Shown: one piece after another, positions 52,201-56,670 of the stretch
Layout of the letters: each line of letters starts with the position of its first letter
Position numbering within the stretch: the stretch's first letter is position 1
Assembly: GCA_964019415.1 (NCBI GenBank)
Contig: OZ025882.1
Location: 4,691,427-4,755,426, forward strand
Source: Ianthella basta
Taxonomy: Eukaryota; Porifera; Demospongiae; Verongiida; Ianthellidae
Direction: 5' to 3'
Length of the DNA: 64,000 nucleotides
The notes under the pieces: model-generated
What the model saw: the letters and a program-made list of their open reading frames with translations, nothing else
What the model was told of the DNA's origin: nothing
Database searches by the model: none
Position numbers and translations under genes: made by a program

Positions 52201-53981
52201 GACGTGAACCCCATGCAGGTTGTATTATCACCTGAAGAGCAGCAGGAAGTACTGACTAGGCTTCACAACAGCTTGAGTCACATATCAGATGCCTTGAGCA
52301 TTGTGACCACTGCCATTGGGTTTCTAGCAAGTGCAGGGAGTCTCCCTGAGATGCCAAGTACACTGAAGGACTACATTCTGAAAGTCTTAAAGATTCGAAA
52401 AACAGAATTCTGTGGCAATGTATGTATTTTCTTTACTTAATCTCTCCTGCATCAATGTTGTGCATTTCTCTCTTTCAGTGTACCTTGCAACACATCTTGT
52501 CACTCTGGGAGACCCTTGCACTTGGGAAAGCAAGGATGCACTCTCTCAATGAAAAGAAGGTATAATTTTATTATTGCGTGGTGTTGCATTGCACACATGA
52601 CTTTGATCATTAATTGCTCTACACATACTTAGGTTCCATTCGAGGGCTATAGTGATGCCAAAAGGGACTGGTTCAATGAAATGCCTACAGAAGTAAAAGA
52701 TGAATTCCAAAGTTCTTTGAAGAGAATTCCTCTTGACCCCCTGATGAGATTGCTATTTCTGTTTATTCAAGTCCGTCTCAGGACATTTGAGAGTCAGAAT
52801 TTTCAATGGTCGTAAGTGTGCCGTTAAAGCATTAACCTGAACCTTGCCACATGTACTGGTACATGCGTATACAGCTGCTTGCCATGCAGCAATACACAAG
52901 AGTGTGCAATAATTATAATTATGTAATTATACAGAGTTTCACCAGTAATAATTGGTGTTTAACCAGCTATATCTATAGTATATGACATTTAAATGCTGAC
53001 CAAGAGGTGTCTCTAAGATTTAGTGCACGAGGCACAAGGGCGCGAAGTGCCCAAGTATTGAGTGGTCTAAATCTTCAGAGACACCGATTGGTCAACATTT
53101 AAGTGTTATAGATCCCAAATGATTGGGTAAATAGCTGGCAGCGAATCATGCAGTTTACGTACTCGTCCTTGTGTCATCACGAGTCTACTGGAAGTAGTTA
53201 ACTACTCCTGACAATGGCGGAAAAAATGTCATGTGATTTGTCTCAAGTGCAAGTTGGGTTGTTCATCGCGCAGCGGACGTTTCCTACAGTGGATGCAGCG
53301 CGTCAGCTAAGCCTAAGCTTACTCACTGTCAGCCACGTCAGCCACAGCGTTTCCCAGAACTGTGTATGTAGCTACCAAAGCCAGTTCCTCACGTAGCTTG
53401 TAACCAGCTGCAGTTCCAATGTCTTGGCTCTGGTTCGTAGCCGGATTGTTGCTGTACTCTGTTTATCAACGAAACAAGTAAGCCGGGCGACCTGTGCATC
53501 GTATCGTATGTTATGGCACTACAATTGATATCACAGCTGCAGTTCTCTTCAGCTGCAGGGATCTACGGGATTTAGACACCCGGTAGCTAAATAATTTAGA
53601 TCCTGCACGAAATATAAAAGAAAGTCTACGAGTTTTAGAAACATCGTATAGAACACCCGTTACCATGGTAACGGGATCTATAATTTATGTACTTATGAAA
53701 TTGAAGGCAACAATGCCATTCTATCCTGCACAGTCACAAAGCATATATACCCGTACTGTACCTACCTAGTGTTGCGATTCTTTCACAATTCCTTTCATTG
53801 TAGGCTTAGGGATTGCCTTCAAGATTACATTGCTGTTTGTAATGACAACAATGTGCAAGACTTGGAAGAGAGTTTGAATGAGTTTCCAGAGAAAATCTTG
53901 GTGGAACATGCTGTTCATGTGTGGCACATCACCGTGAGGCATCACTACACTCTAATGCAGAAGACTTCTGTATGTCATTAA
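3588..53981 (+). CDS. RNF213: RNF213-like AAA+ ATPase / E3 ubiquitin ligase, C-terminal ~2,859 codons, 52 exons
   Basis: Homologue of mysterin/RNF213, a dynein-like AAA+ ring fused to a ubiquitin-ligase module that acts in the cytoplasm on lipid droplets and in antimicrobial ubiquitylation (family knowledge). Exons: 3588-3812, 6521-6667, 6736-6880, 6954-7180, 7293-7375, 7630-7769, 7845-7940, 8024-8134, 8254-8414, 9161-9383, 9665-9892, 14015-14145, 14226-14369, 14458-14611, 14804-14886, 14965-15100, 15284-15391, 15493-15578, 22017-22187, 22266-22365, 22454-22794, 24341-24840, 24922-25392, 25473-25639, 25701-25937, 26032-26225, 30846-30963, 31031-31137, 31212-31262, 32853-33092, 33161-33278, 33347-33769, 33855-33974, 34046-34141, 34241-34294, 34764-34958, 35039-35147, 35246-35280, 35414-35511, 35600-35753, 40451-40625, 41405-41490, 50129-50186, 50737-50933, 51173-51317, 51410-51493, 51563-51746, 51866-52151, 52219-52419, 52479-52559, 52633-52811, 53804-53981. 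All junctions are phase-consistent; the summed length is one base plus 2,860 codons including the stop. The 5' part lies outside the window. Exon edges are my reading; a few donors (exons 6, 31, 36) have close alternatives. Confidence 0.93.
3913..4308. mobile_element. TIR MITE, family D copy 1
   Basis: Bounded by inverted ends TACACACGTGGGACATGTCC (3913-3932) and GGACATGTCTCACATGTGTA (4289-4308). About 396 bp with no coding capacity. Shares ends and the internal string AATTCCTGTGTTGCCATGG with the copy at 37450. Lies in intron 1 of the RNF213-like gene, 100 bases after the donor. Confidence 0.8.
4309..6520. other. Intronic DNA without recognised features
   Basis: Rest of RNF213-like intron 1. 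AT-rich; the open frames here are short and unlike any family I know. The acceptor TTGTATGTAG lies at 6520. Confidence 0.5.
6736..8414 (+). CDS. RNF213: RNF213-like exons 3-9: first ATP-binding AAA module (AAA3 of RNF213)
   Basis: Exon 3 carries the Walker A loop GETGCGKT. Exon 4 carries Walker B VVFFDEAN and a sensor-type FIAACNPYRK. Exon 5 continues with MIKRLESAGLG and exon 6 with PLRHLVYRV, as in vertebrate RNF213. Exons 7-9 form the helical part (CSYVSLRDIERF in exon 8; AVCYHSRL in exon 9). Catalytic lysine, aspartate and glutamate are all present, so ATP binding and hydrolysis are expected. Introns here are short (68-254 bases); the one at 7181-7292 contains a (TA)n run. The exon 3 donor is a weak GTTAGC. 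The exon 6 end could be 7763 instead of 7769. Confidence 0.92.
7207..7249. repeat. (TA)n microsatellite
   Basis: Alternating TA run inside the 112-base intron between exons 4 and 5, taking up over a third of that intron. Confidence 0.9.
8415..9160. other. Intron 9, nothing recognised
   Basis: 746-base intron between the first and second ATP-binding AAA modules. No repeat or coding content noticed. Confidence 0.5.
9161..15578 (+). CDS. RNF213: RNF213-like exons 10-18: second ATP-binding AAA module (AAA4), main part
   Basis: Exon 10 contains LRENVFMM and the Walker A loop GKPGSSKS. Exon 11 carries Walker B VVLDEVGLAEDSP followed by LHPLLEDG. Exon 12 has the sensor block FIGISNWALDPAKMNRG. Exons 13-18 continue through EFFGLRDFY, ILRNFGG, FGSSFPRDKDYTQ, NQIKICMETG, NLENLYESLYDLLNQ and RYVDLGLQSHR, all recognisable RNF213 blocks in order. 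All catalytic residues of this module are kept. A 4.1-kb intron (9893-14014) between the Walker B exon and the sensor exon carries a LINE fragment. Confidence 0.93.
9893..11017. other. Intronic DNA left of LINE
   Basis: First part of the 4.1-kb intron 11. I see no exon, RNA gene or repeat with clear ends. Confidence 0.4.
11018..12290 (-). mobile_element. 5'-truncated LINE (CR1/Jockey-like reverse transcriptase fragment)
   Basis: Minus-strand reverse transcriptase. One open frame (12209 to 11565) holds GVPQGSVLGPSLF, the active site LFADDTAIY, NASKTKCMLL and FKYLGVLI; a second frame (11590 to 11186) holds the C-terminal FGQKAYSFAGASLWRTLP block. The two overlap in different frames, so at least one frameshift separates them. 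The upstream HDLLLANL block at about 12285 marks the truncation. The 3' end is a pentamer-like tract (TAGGA/TAAGA units at 11021-11040), typical of CR1/L2-style LINEs. No endonuclease remains. It lies antisense in an RNF213-like intron. Confidence 0.85.
12291..14014. other. Intronic DNA right of LINE
   Basis: Contains a C-run (about 12472-12485) and an (AATC)n tract (about 13021-13042). No coding similarity noticed. Ends at the exon 12 acceptor. Confidence 0.4.
12472..12485. repeat. Poly-C run
   Basis: Homopolymer run of about 14 cytosines with one interruption by flanking CT-rich sequence, in intron 11. Confidence 0.7.
15579..18156. other. Left part of intron 18, with microsatellite
   Basis: Includes a (GTAT)n run at about 17125-17166. 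Near 17217-17250 is a short relative of the direct repeats at 41503 and 42542 (core ATGATGAAGCCATACATCAAA). Nothing coding is recognised. Confidence 0.45.
17125..17166. repeat. (GTAT)n microsatellite
   Basis: About ten GTAT units in intron 18. Confidence 0.9.
18157..18262. mobile_element. Palindrome-ended element, family C-related
   Basis: Long imperfect hairpin: AGTTATATTATGG ... CCATAATATAACT, enclosing a second arm pair (TTAATCTAATTTAAC / GTTAAATTAGATAA) and a central GGGCGCTTTGCGCC. The preceding AACAAGCCAGTTAT is shared with the copies at 43261 and 48071, which marks it as a relative of family C. Confidence 0.7.
18263..20000. other. Intronic DNA with a small hairpin and (TG)n run
   Basis: An imperfect inverted repeat (CCACTTCCTCCC / GGGAGGAAGTGTGG) lies at 18755-18810 around a TGACGTCA palindrome, and a (TG)n run at about 18936-18962. 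A 132-codon open frame at 19066-19464 has no recognisable domain and I do not call it a gene. Confidence 0.4.
20001..21290 (-). mobile_element. Decayed LINE fragment (minus strand) with 3' (TTAGG)-like tract
   Basis: Minus-strand reverse-transcriptase remnant: GSILGPLFTLYTNDLP at about 21235-21185 and VRCMGVWIDDKL ... HISRVQQKCFGVLTK at about 20930-20840 are blocks 4 and beyond of a CR1/Jockey-like RT. The active-site region between them is broken. The 3' end at 20001-20018 is an AGGTTAGGTTAGG tract, the short tandem end expected of such LINEs. A MITE is inserted at 20406-20591. Confidence 0.75.
20406..20591. mobile_element. Mariner-type MITE nested in LINE
   Basis: About 186 bp with ends CAGTGGAATCTCTGAATAAAGGAC and GTCCTTTAATAGAGATTCC in inverted orientation and several internal TGTCCTTTATAGG units. 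TA bases flank both sides. The ends look like widespread Tc1/mariner-derived MITEs in invertebrates (family knowledge). Confidence 0.65.
21291..22016. other. Right end of intron 18
   Basis: No recognised feature; runs to the exon 19 acceptor (TTTGCTAG). Confidence 0.4.
22017..22794 (+). CDS. RNF213: RNF213-like exons 19-21: arginine-finger region and following helices
   Basis: Exon 19 reads YEKFPIPLINRLEKH, the diagnostic RNF213 block around the AAA4 arginine finger. Exon 20 contains FIGYQSETAA and exon 21 starts with LLNTCKELLIQMACPDAL; both match vertebrate RNF213 after AAA4. Exon 21 ends at a donor (GTAACT) only six bases from the terminal repeat of an inserted MITE. The preceding 6.4-kb intron (15579-22016) is the second largest in the gene and carries several repeats. 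Confidence 0.9.
22801..23671. mobile_element. TIR MITE, family D copy 2
   Basis: Ends GTGCACATGTGGGACATGTCC (22801) and GGACATGTCCCACATGCA (about 23654-23671) are inverted. About 870 bp, non-coding. Begins six bases inside intron 21, almost touching the splice donor. Confidence 0.8.
23672..24340. other. Right part of intron 21
   Basis: No recognised feature between the MITE and the exon 22 acceptor (TTGTAATACAG). Confidence 0.4.
24341..26225 (+). CDS. RNF213: RNF213-like exons 22-26: inactive AAA modules and E3-shell start
   Basis: Exon 22 (500 bases) contains VHVIFIVSLPK and WLCVHLDDLRSPEA, matching the YFITKL / QSVHIDDLRRS region of vertebrate RNF213, where the AAA folds no longer bind ATP. 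No Walker A loop is visible. Exon 23 contains FIIEFIDQHNNL and VPFSWII; exon 24 LQTLYLKDFV; exons 25-26 continue the helical shell that leads to the RING in vertebrates. Exon 26 ends in two bases (AG) and joins exon 27 across a 4.6-kb intron filled by an ISL2EU-like transposon. Confidence 0.88.
26830..28954 (+). pseudogene. SWIM zinc finger + YqaJ-type nuclease protein of an ISL2EU-like transposon (broken)
   Basis: Plus-strand coding remnant in several frames. 26874-27338 is an N-terminal region without known domain. About 27540-27610 carries a SWIM finger (CNCVSCLGEACSH). About 28239-28800 is a YqaJ-like nuclease domain with GASTDGI, LEIKCPFS and YYAQVQGEMAI, the metal-binding and catalytic signature of that fold. 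An in-frame TAG at 28602-28604 splits the YqaJ domain, and frame changes separate the other parts, so it is inactive. SWIM+YqaJ proteins are the accessory gene of ISL2EU/IS4EU-type DNA transposons; the converging transposase next door supports this. It sits within RNF213-like intron 26. Confidence 0.85.
29090..30601 (-). pseudogene. THAP + DDE_Tnp_4 transposase of the same ISL2EU-like element (broken)
   Basis: Minus strand. The N-terminus (from 30601) is a THAP finger: CARC near residue 11, RLWIATLQRKN, then CRDH. A coiled-coil segment QLEEKLKDVEKENKAL follows (about 30060-30010). Next come a helix-turn-helix region (EQFFSVFVRLQLGLGGQEL, about 29790-29735) and a DDE_Tnp_4 catalytic part readable across frames: IIIDCMEV, GISPSGLITFLTRLWG, VMADRGFNI, and finally HVERVIGRARRYEMLN (about 29190). 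Frameshifts and stops separate these blocks. It converges with the YqaJ gene at 26830-28954. No reading frame is intact, so it is an inactive copy. Confidence 0.85.
30846..33092 (+). CDS. RNF213: RNF213-like exons 27-30: E3 module lacking the RING finger
   Basis: Exons 27-28 (VQWHSIRAVQLYIEHL ... VAAHFGFR) match the vertebrate helices that end just before the RING. Exon 29 is only 51 bases and ends ARQVTATSS. Exon 30 opens with EAGYGSFCQAVKMLFLEVVS, which matches the sequence directly after the vertebrate RING, and ends with SPIIRSVLLQLIL. Exon 29 ends with two bases and exon 30 supplies one, so the joint is in frame with no cysteine-rich segment between. The 1.6-kb intron 31263-32852 shows no C3HC4 pattern in any plus frame that I can read. 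The RING is therefore missing rather than merely unread, as far as the sequence shows. Confidence 0.85.
31263..32852. other. Intron 29, site of the missing RING
   Basis: 1.6-kb intron between the exon before and the exon after the expected RING. I read all three plus frames and saw no CxxC...CxHxxC pattern. An open frame at 31826-32107 has scattered cysteines in the wrong spacing. A repeat-like GC-richer patch spans about 32130-32460 without clear ends. Confidence 0.55.
33161..34958 (+). CDS. RNF213: RNF213-like exons 31-36: helical linker between RING position and RZ finger
   Basis: Exon 31 ends with LVIRCLE, matching the INCLE block of vertebrate RNF213. Exon 32 (423 bases) holds HLRMVLAMSADYL and RRHGMNVLQCLYRVH, matching the conserved ARIRLCLDRAADFL and RGMEFVQ blocks. 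Exons 33-36 are less conserved helices (IRGAIVQAILDES; IPLAIFAKLTWP; MLTALVLHVVIAFFSNKKDPLLKP). Exon 36 could end at 34955 or 34958; the latter uses a perfect GTAAGT donor. Introns are 68-469 bases. Confidence 0.88.
35039..35753 (+). CDS. RNF213: RNF213-like exons 37-40: RZ zinc finger
   Basis: Exon 37 ends in the run-up to the finger (LPTMPEDFLVQAM). Exon 38 is a 35-base micro-exon encoding CPNGHPYIITE. Exon 39 supplies CTGPNESRKCPECHHPIGA. Together they form the RZ finger shared by RNF213 and ZNFX1: C-x3-H, C, then CxxC. In RNF213 this finger is required for ubiquitylation of bacterial lipopolysaccharide (established knowledge). All expected metal ligands are present. Exon 40 continues with VGYVLGNARS and a helical segment. 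Confidence 0.93.
35850..35955. repeat. GCGAA/TTCGC-rich inverted-repeat tract
   Basis: Short interlocking inverted strings (GCGCAAAAAGTTTGCGAG, TTGCGAATTTTGCGG, TTCGCGAAAATATTCCCCGCGAA) give a strongly self-complementary tract. It could be the end of a MITE; full boundaries are unclear. Confidence 0.45.
36152..37174 (+). pseudogene. Pogo/Tigger-type transposase, truncated and with three nonsense codons
   Basis: One continuous plus-strand frame reads as a pogo-like transposase: an N-terminal FTPKEKARIGKRAAEHG DNA-binding region, KRGRPLLLG, NGGHISLTKHWA, the first catalytic aspartate in N-stop-DQTG, then RVDIAGIDDKRQITAVF and FLPVQLIYKGKT. In-frame TAG at 36731, TAG replacing the tryptophan of NWDQT (about 36886) and TAA in the IKYVPV block (about 36910) kill it. 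It ends after HWANEKAF, before the second aspartate, so the catalytic core is incomplete. No frameshift is needed, which suggests a fairly young copy. It lies sense-oriented in RNF213-like intron 40. Confidence 0.85.
37450..38282. mobile_element. TIR MITE, family D copy 3
   Basis: Inverted ends TACACATGTGGGACATGTC (37450-37468) and CATGTCCCACATGTGTA (about 38266-38282). About 833 bp. Contains AATTCCTGTGTTGCCATGG as in copy 1 and a downstream GTCATGTGTCATTCG related to GGCATTTGACACG there. Confidence 0.8.
38393..38588. mobile_element. 196-bp near-perfect hairpin MITE
   Basis: Left arm from AGGATGTAGGGATGGCAT through AAACAAGTAAAGGCTGTTACACAGTGGAG is mirrored by CTCCACTGTGTAACAGCC ... ATGCCATCCCTACATCCT. 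Arms are over 80 bases with few mismatches. Non-coding. Confidence 0.85.
38589..40450. other. Right part of intron 40
   Basis: AT-rich. An open frame at 38733-39038 has no recognisable content. Runs to the exon 41 acceptor (TCTCCTTCTAG). Confidence 0.4.
40451..41490 (+). CDS. RNF213: RNF213-like exons 41-42: C-terminal domain start
   Basis: Exon 41 (VTRCILTADVEDVATFFWEHLLVDM ...) and exon 42 (ASKAIRNKWEEDF) match the vertebrate RNF213 stretch after the RZ finger that includes EMRNNWEKE. The phase (1 base, then 2) is consistent across the 779-base intron. Exon 42 abuts a repeat beginning 13 bases after its donor and precedes the largest intron of the gene (41491-50128, 8.6 kb). Confidence 0.85.
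40740..41250. repeat. Degenerate short-unit repeat around a coding-like fragment
   Basis: Repeated strings of the type CTCAAATAGAAACT, AGGCCAGGTTTGAATAG and AGAAACCAGGCTCAAATAG occur at both ends. The middle (40998-41160) reads as an open plus frame beginning LKVWNECGRAVKEAA. Splice phase does not fit the flanking RNF213-like exons, so I treat the whole as a repeat within intron 41. Confidence 0.4.
41503..41700. repeat. Direct repeat family H copy 1
   Basis: About 200 bases beginning TTGTTACATGATGAAGCC with the strings ATCAAAGGAAACAACT, TTTTGGCAAATGCACTG and TTGCCTTATTTGGAAGTGT, shared with 42542-42740. It starts 13 bases after the exon 42 donor. Confidence 0.75.
41712..41751. repeat. Perfect 16-bp-arm hairpin
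   Basis: ACTTATGATCAACACA (41712-41727) and its exact reverse complement (41736-41751) around an 8-base loop. Just downstream of repeat H copy 1; may be a terminal structure of that element. Confidence 0.8.
42542..42740. repeat. Direct repeat family H copy 2
   Basis: Second copy of the 41503 repeat, same orientation, differing by scattered substitutions. Both flank an 840-base segment. Confidence 0.75.
43155..43341. mobile_element. Palindrome-ended element family C copy 1
   Basis: Shares GTAGTTCGTTCGGTAAA and CTGTTCAAACTGTAACAAGC with the copy at 47973. Ends in a hairpin (43261-43341) whose arms read AGTTATCACATGGCCGC / GCGGCCATGTAATAACT with a central CACAAAGCGCCCGAG. Confidence 0.75.
43528..47476 (-). 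pseudogene. Cys-rich reverse-transcriptase element (minus strand), interrupted by a LINE
   Basis: Minus strand, 5' to 3': a Cys-rich N-terminus (CCLCMSNGRCVRCACVNVGRTC, 47476-47276); a helical region (47248-46832); a linker with LSDQSLSGILSL and SVRDILKDKHP (about 46760-46650); an RT with IPLDKQPGVRPIGISEI, LVDASNAFNSSN and TTQGDPLAMMMYA (46594-45938); active site WFADDAS (about 45915); a post-RT block with LEDSIRQHFLPALTG and LERGLLALPGR (about 45500-45410); and a C-terminal part ASEKGAYSWVTALP ... SCPTGG ... SGETMS (44251-43739) and HASFVPLVLSCTGEAG (about 43690). Such proteins are multi-copy in cnidarians and sponges. A LINE splits it between about 45275 and 44300, and frame changes occur elsewhere. 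Confidence 0.8.
44413..45275 (-). mobile_element. LINE fragment inserted into the Cys-rich RT element
   Basis: Minus strand. The host frame switches from ...DSRQQHLK into LNVGKTRCMLISS ... QACTHKFLG at about 45275, the post-active-site part of a CR1/Jockey-like RT. It continues with ILPHLTYADAVWG and NYAARIILGRRR (45030-44830) and a C-terminal KSFAFQGCQRWNSLP block (about 44680-44640). The 3' end is a CATT-type tract (plus strand AATGAATGATGAATGAAT, about 44417-44437). It is strongly 5'-truncated, as usual for such LINEs. Confidence 0.75.
47973..48153. mobile_element. Palindrome-ended element family C copy 2
   Basis: Same body as the 43155 copy (GTAGTTCGTTTGGTAAACCGATTCAAC, then CTGTTCAAACTGTAACAAGCC). 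Terminal hairpin at about 48071-48153 with a central GGTGCAAAGCACCC. Confidence 0.75.
48451..50048. mobile_element. Palindrome-ended element family B copy 1, split by a family A insertion
   Basis: The left part 48451-48561 (ATATACCCCGTTGCCATGGCAACC ... CAGGGGCACTTAA) and the right part 49329-50048 (CCTGTTATATCACAGCC ... GGTATAACTAATACATA) are contiguous in the second copy at 57906. Here a family A element separates them. The right end is a ~114-base palindrome (49925-50039) with TTATACCACGG / CCGTGGTATAA arms around GCGCTTTGCGCCC. Short open frames inside are not conserved as proteins that I recognise. Confidence 0.8.
48562..49328. mobile_element. Palindrome-containing element family A copy 1 (nested)
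   Basis: Starts with a ~114-base palindrome (TTAAATGCTGACCAA ... TTGGTCAGCATTTAA, core GAGGGCGCGAAGCGCCCGAG) and ends with the self-complementary CCCGTTACCATGGCAACGGGATCTATA. Homologous to 52989-53682 over most of its length. Includes a small open frame at 48783 (MAEKTSCD...) with a counterpart in copy 2. Confidence 0.8.
50129..53981 (+). CDS. RNF213: RNF213-like exons 43-52: C-terminal domain to the stop
   Basis: Blocks match vertebrate RNF213 in order: TFRTRITVQGL and HKFLQE (exon 44), GLCSLALTDFL (exon 47), VVSYEGEIDSVILTHCRY (exon 48), ALSIVTTAIGFLASAG (exon 49), CTLQHILSLWE (exon 50), and in the last exon LRDCLQDYIA plus FPEKILVEHAVHVW. The stop (TAA) is at 53979-53981, close to where the vertebrate protein ends. 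The last intron (52812-53803) contains a palindrome-ended repeat. A polyadenylation signal follows 60 bases after the stop, so this is the true gene end. Confidence 0.92.
52989..53682. mobile_element. Palindrome-containing element family A copy 2
   Basis: Second copy in the last intron of the RNF213-like gene: TTAAATGCTGACCAAGAGGT start, GGGCGCGAAGTGCCC core and CCCGTTACCATGGTAACGGGATCTATA end. The small open frame from 53214 (MAEKMSCD ... QLSLSLLTV) parallels that in copy 1. Confidence 0.8.
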
Positions 53982-54041
53982 TCATACATATACGTATAAG
54001 CAATGCACACAATATAGCTGTTACACTTAGTTTAATTATAC

Positions 54042-54047
54042 AATAAA
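54042..54047 (+). promoter_or_regulatory. Polyadenylation signal AATAAA
   Basis: Canonical AATAAA 60 bases downstream of the RNF213-like stop codon, giving a short 3' UTR. The position supports the chosen last exon. Confidence 0.7.
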
Positions 54048-55836
54048 GAGCTGAACATAAAAGACAACATAAGCCAAATTAGAGAACCTCTGAGTACCTT
54101 TTGAAGAGATTAGATTAATTTCATATAATGCACCACTTCTATAATTATAATTAGTGTGTCTGTATAATTATGCCAACATTAATAGAATAAATGTGATGCA
54201 GCATTATGGTCTTCATTAGTGCACGTAAGTAGTGAATTAATGAATTTCATGGTCATTTTGCACGGTGTTTGCTTTGATAACAGAGATTATGGTACTATAT
54301 ATTATAGCACTCTGTATGTTGGATTGGTGCGGAATAAACAGTAGAATTATGGGTAGCATAGACTCATTGCAATGTAGCTATAGTCATGGGTCACTGGTGG
54401 CCTTCGAGCTGGTTTCAAATAGCACAACTGCACGCATGCAGCGGATCAAGATGTTTCATTGATGTAGGCCTTCATCAGCGTGGACAGCTCCACTATTGGA
54501 TGCATAAGGGCAAAATAGTTAAAATAATTATGATTCATATGTATGTAGGTGGGAGCTTGCAAAATTGGGATACTCAGTGATCGCATGATGTACATGACAT
54601 TGCATTAGTTATGGTGACACCCTAGGTTGATGGTCCTGGTCCAGTCCATCTGCATGCATGGTCTCTGATCAAGGGTGCACTTGCTATACATTGGAGCAGA
54701 TCTAGAATTATATATAATATCCAACTTACCAAATTATTGCACTTGCTAGAAGGTTACTGAAGACCATTTAAAGGGTTCCTGTCCCTTCCCCCTATGCACA
54801 GCTTGTCACTGCTGCACACTGAATAGTACCTCAAGGTTTGCATTTCCGTTACTGCTGAGCATTGTGTTTTGGTGTGCAGTGGTGTTTAGGAAAGCAGATT
54901 TTTTGACTTTTTTGAATTTTGACTTGAAAGTCAACCTGGTACTAAAGGGACACTTGTTGCTGAAATATATAGAGAAGGAATACAATCGTGGAATAGCAGA
55001 AACTTTGGGACACTTCTGTGAATTTAAAAGCCATCCTTAAGAGTGGGAAAGAGCTTCTCCAAATCAAAGAACAAATGAATGTTGAGCTCACATGGATGTG
55101 AATTATATACATCACTCGTTTAATCCACTCTCCTGATTATGACCTTGTTTGCTGTCAATCTTATTGATCACATGATGCAAACAGGTTTGATCCCATATTC
55201 TGGCTTATGGTTGTTGACACCATTTCTTCAATCACTATGTTAGAATATATAGTCTTGACAGAGCAAGGACACAGGGCACTGCATCGCTATATCTAGTGGC
55301 ACCCTACTGAAATTAGAATGGGCATCTGGCATTCCCGTGAGTATTGGATTGTCTGTCATTACACAAGCTATCACATACAGTAGTTGTCCGTAGCTGCTTG
55401 CTGTAAGGGTTTCTTTCTTGTGGTGACTGTTAGGTAAGTGATGGCAACCAACACTTTCAATCTATTTAATCTATATCCGCTGCACTGGACTCAGTATGAA
55501 GTAGATTTTCAACTACATATCTACTGATCTTTCCTATACAAATGAATGGATGCAATTGACTCACATTCTGTATGCCGTATTGTTGATATTTCACTTAGCA
55601 CTGATCTGCTATCCCATTGCATCTATATATTCATATATAGGCAGTGGCTGGTACTATAATGATGGTATAATTTTATTTGATCAGTGGGGATGAAAGTGAA
55701 TTTGAATGGACATTAACTAGAAGTAAAGGGAAAGATACTTAAATGGCAGTCAACAATGAAACTGGAAATCACATGCTATATCCCCCCAAATACAGTGAGA
55801 TGAGTGATTGTAACCCATGAAGGACGCTTCCTGGTC
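54048..55836. other. Downstream intergenic DNA
   Basis: AT-rich sequence after the RNF213-like polyadenylation signal. I see no exon chain, RNA gene or repeat with clear ends. Confidence 0.45.
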
Positions 55837-55841
55837 CATTC

Positions 55842-56665
55842 CAGGGCCGTCGGAGGCAATTTAGAAGTGGTAAGGCCATTGGGTGAAGGATACAAAATGT
55901 TGCGAGCGGAGCGAGCAAAAAAATTTTTTAGCTACTTTTCATTATCATACAGATAATGTTTGCTACAGATCTGTGCCTCAAGAATGGTGATGCCTTTGCT
56001 AGCCCAGCATGCACTCTCGATCAGTCAGTAAGTCGATTTAAGAGGGTTACATAGATTTCACAATAAACCATGTACTTGTTTTGCATGCATTGTCTGTACA
56101 CAGTATATATAATATATTAATGAATGAAGCCATATCAATATTTCCACAGATTAGCAATTCCTGAAAACCTGCGCTAGGCTGATGAGGCTTGTCACCTATT
56201 GTCGGCGTTCTTAGGTCCACGTGCTTCGACGATGAGGCCATTTTGAATTGTTACATCACCATTAAGGGTATAACGATTCGCTGACGTGTGGTGCTACAAG
56301 CCATGCTTCGTAGCGCCAGGTGATGTGGGTCTATTGGTGCGAGCAAACGATTGCCTACGTACGCGCTGCTGGCCTCCATCTTTATTACGTTTTGAATCGA
56401 TTACGTAACAAAACATGGTGGAAGAAAGGAGCGTGCTTGCAAATCGTGAAGTATTGGACCCTACTTGATATCTCCGGTTTCATTGCATCTGCTATCAACC
56501 TAAGATCATTGCTTCTTTGTTTCCTCAACGGTTAGTTAGGGTAGGGTAGGGGTTATCTGATTTAGTAGCTAAAAACACTGCTTTTAAAAATTAAAAAAAA
56601 CTGCTAGCTGTTCAAAAAGTGGTACGGCCATGGCCGTACCGGCCGTACCGCCTCCGACGGCCCTG
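55842..56665. mobile_element. 824-bp TIR DNA transposon (non-autonomous) with CATTC duplication
   Basis: Perfect 16-bp inverted ends CAGGGCCGTCGGAGGC (55842) and its complement ending at 56665, followed by a weaker GGTACGGCC-rich extension on the right. The 5-bp CATTC lies on both sides (55837-55841 and 56666-56670), consistent with a target-site duplication. An internal open frame at 56320-56535 is not a recognisable transposase. A 5-bp duplication does not fit hAT (8 bp) or Tc1/mariner (TA). Confidence 0.85.
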
Positions 56666-56670
56666 CATTC

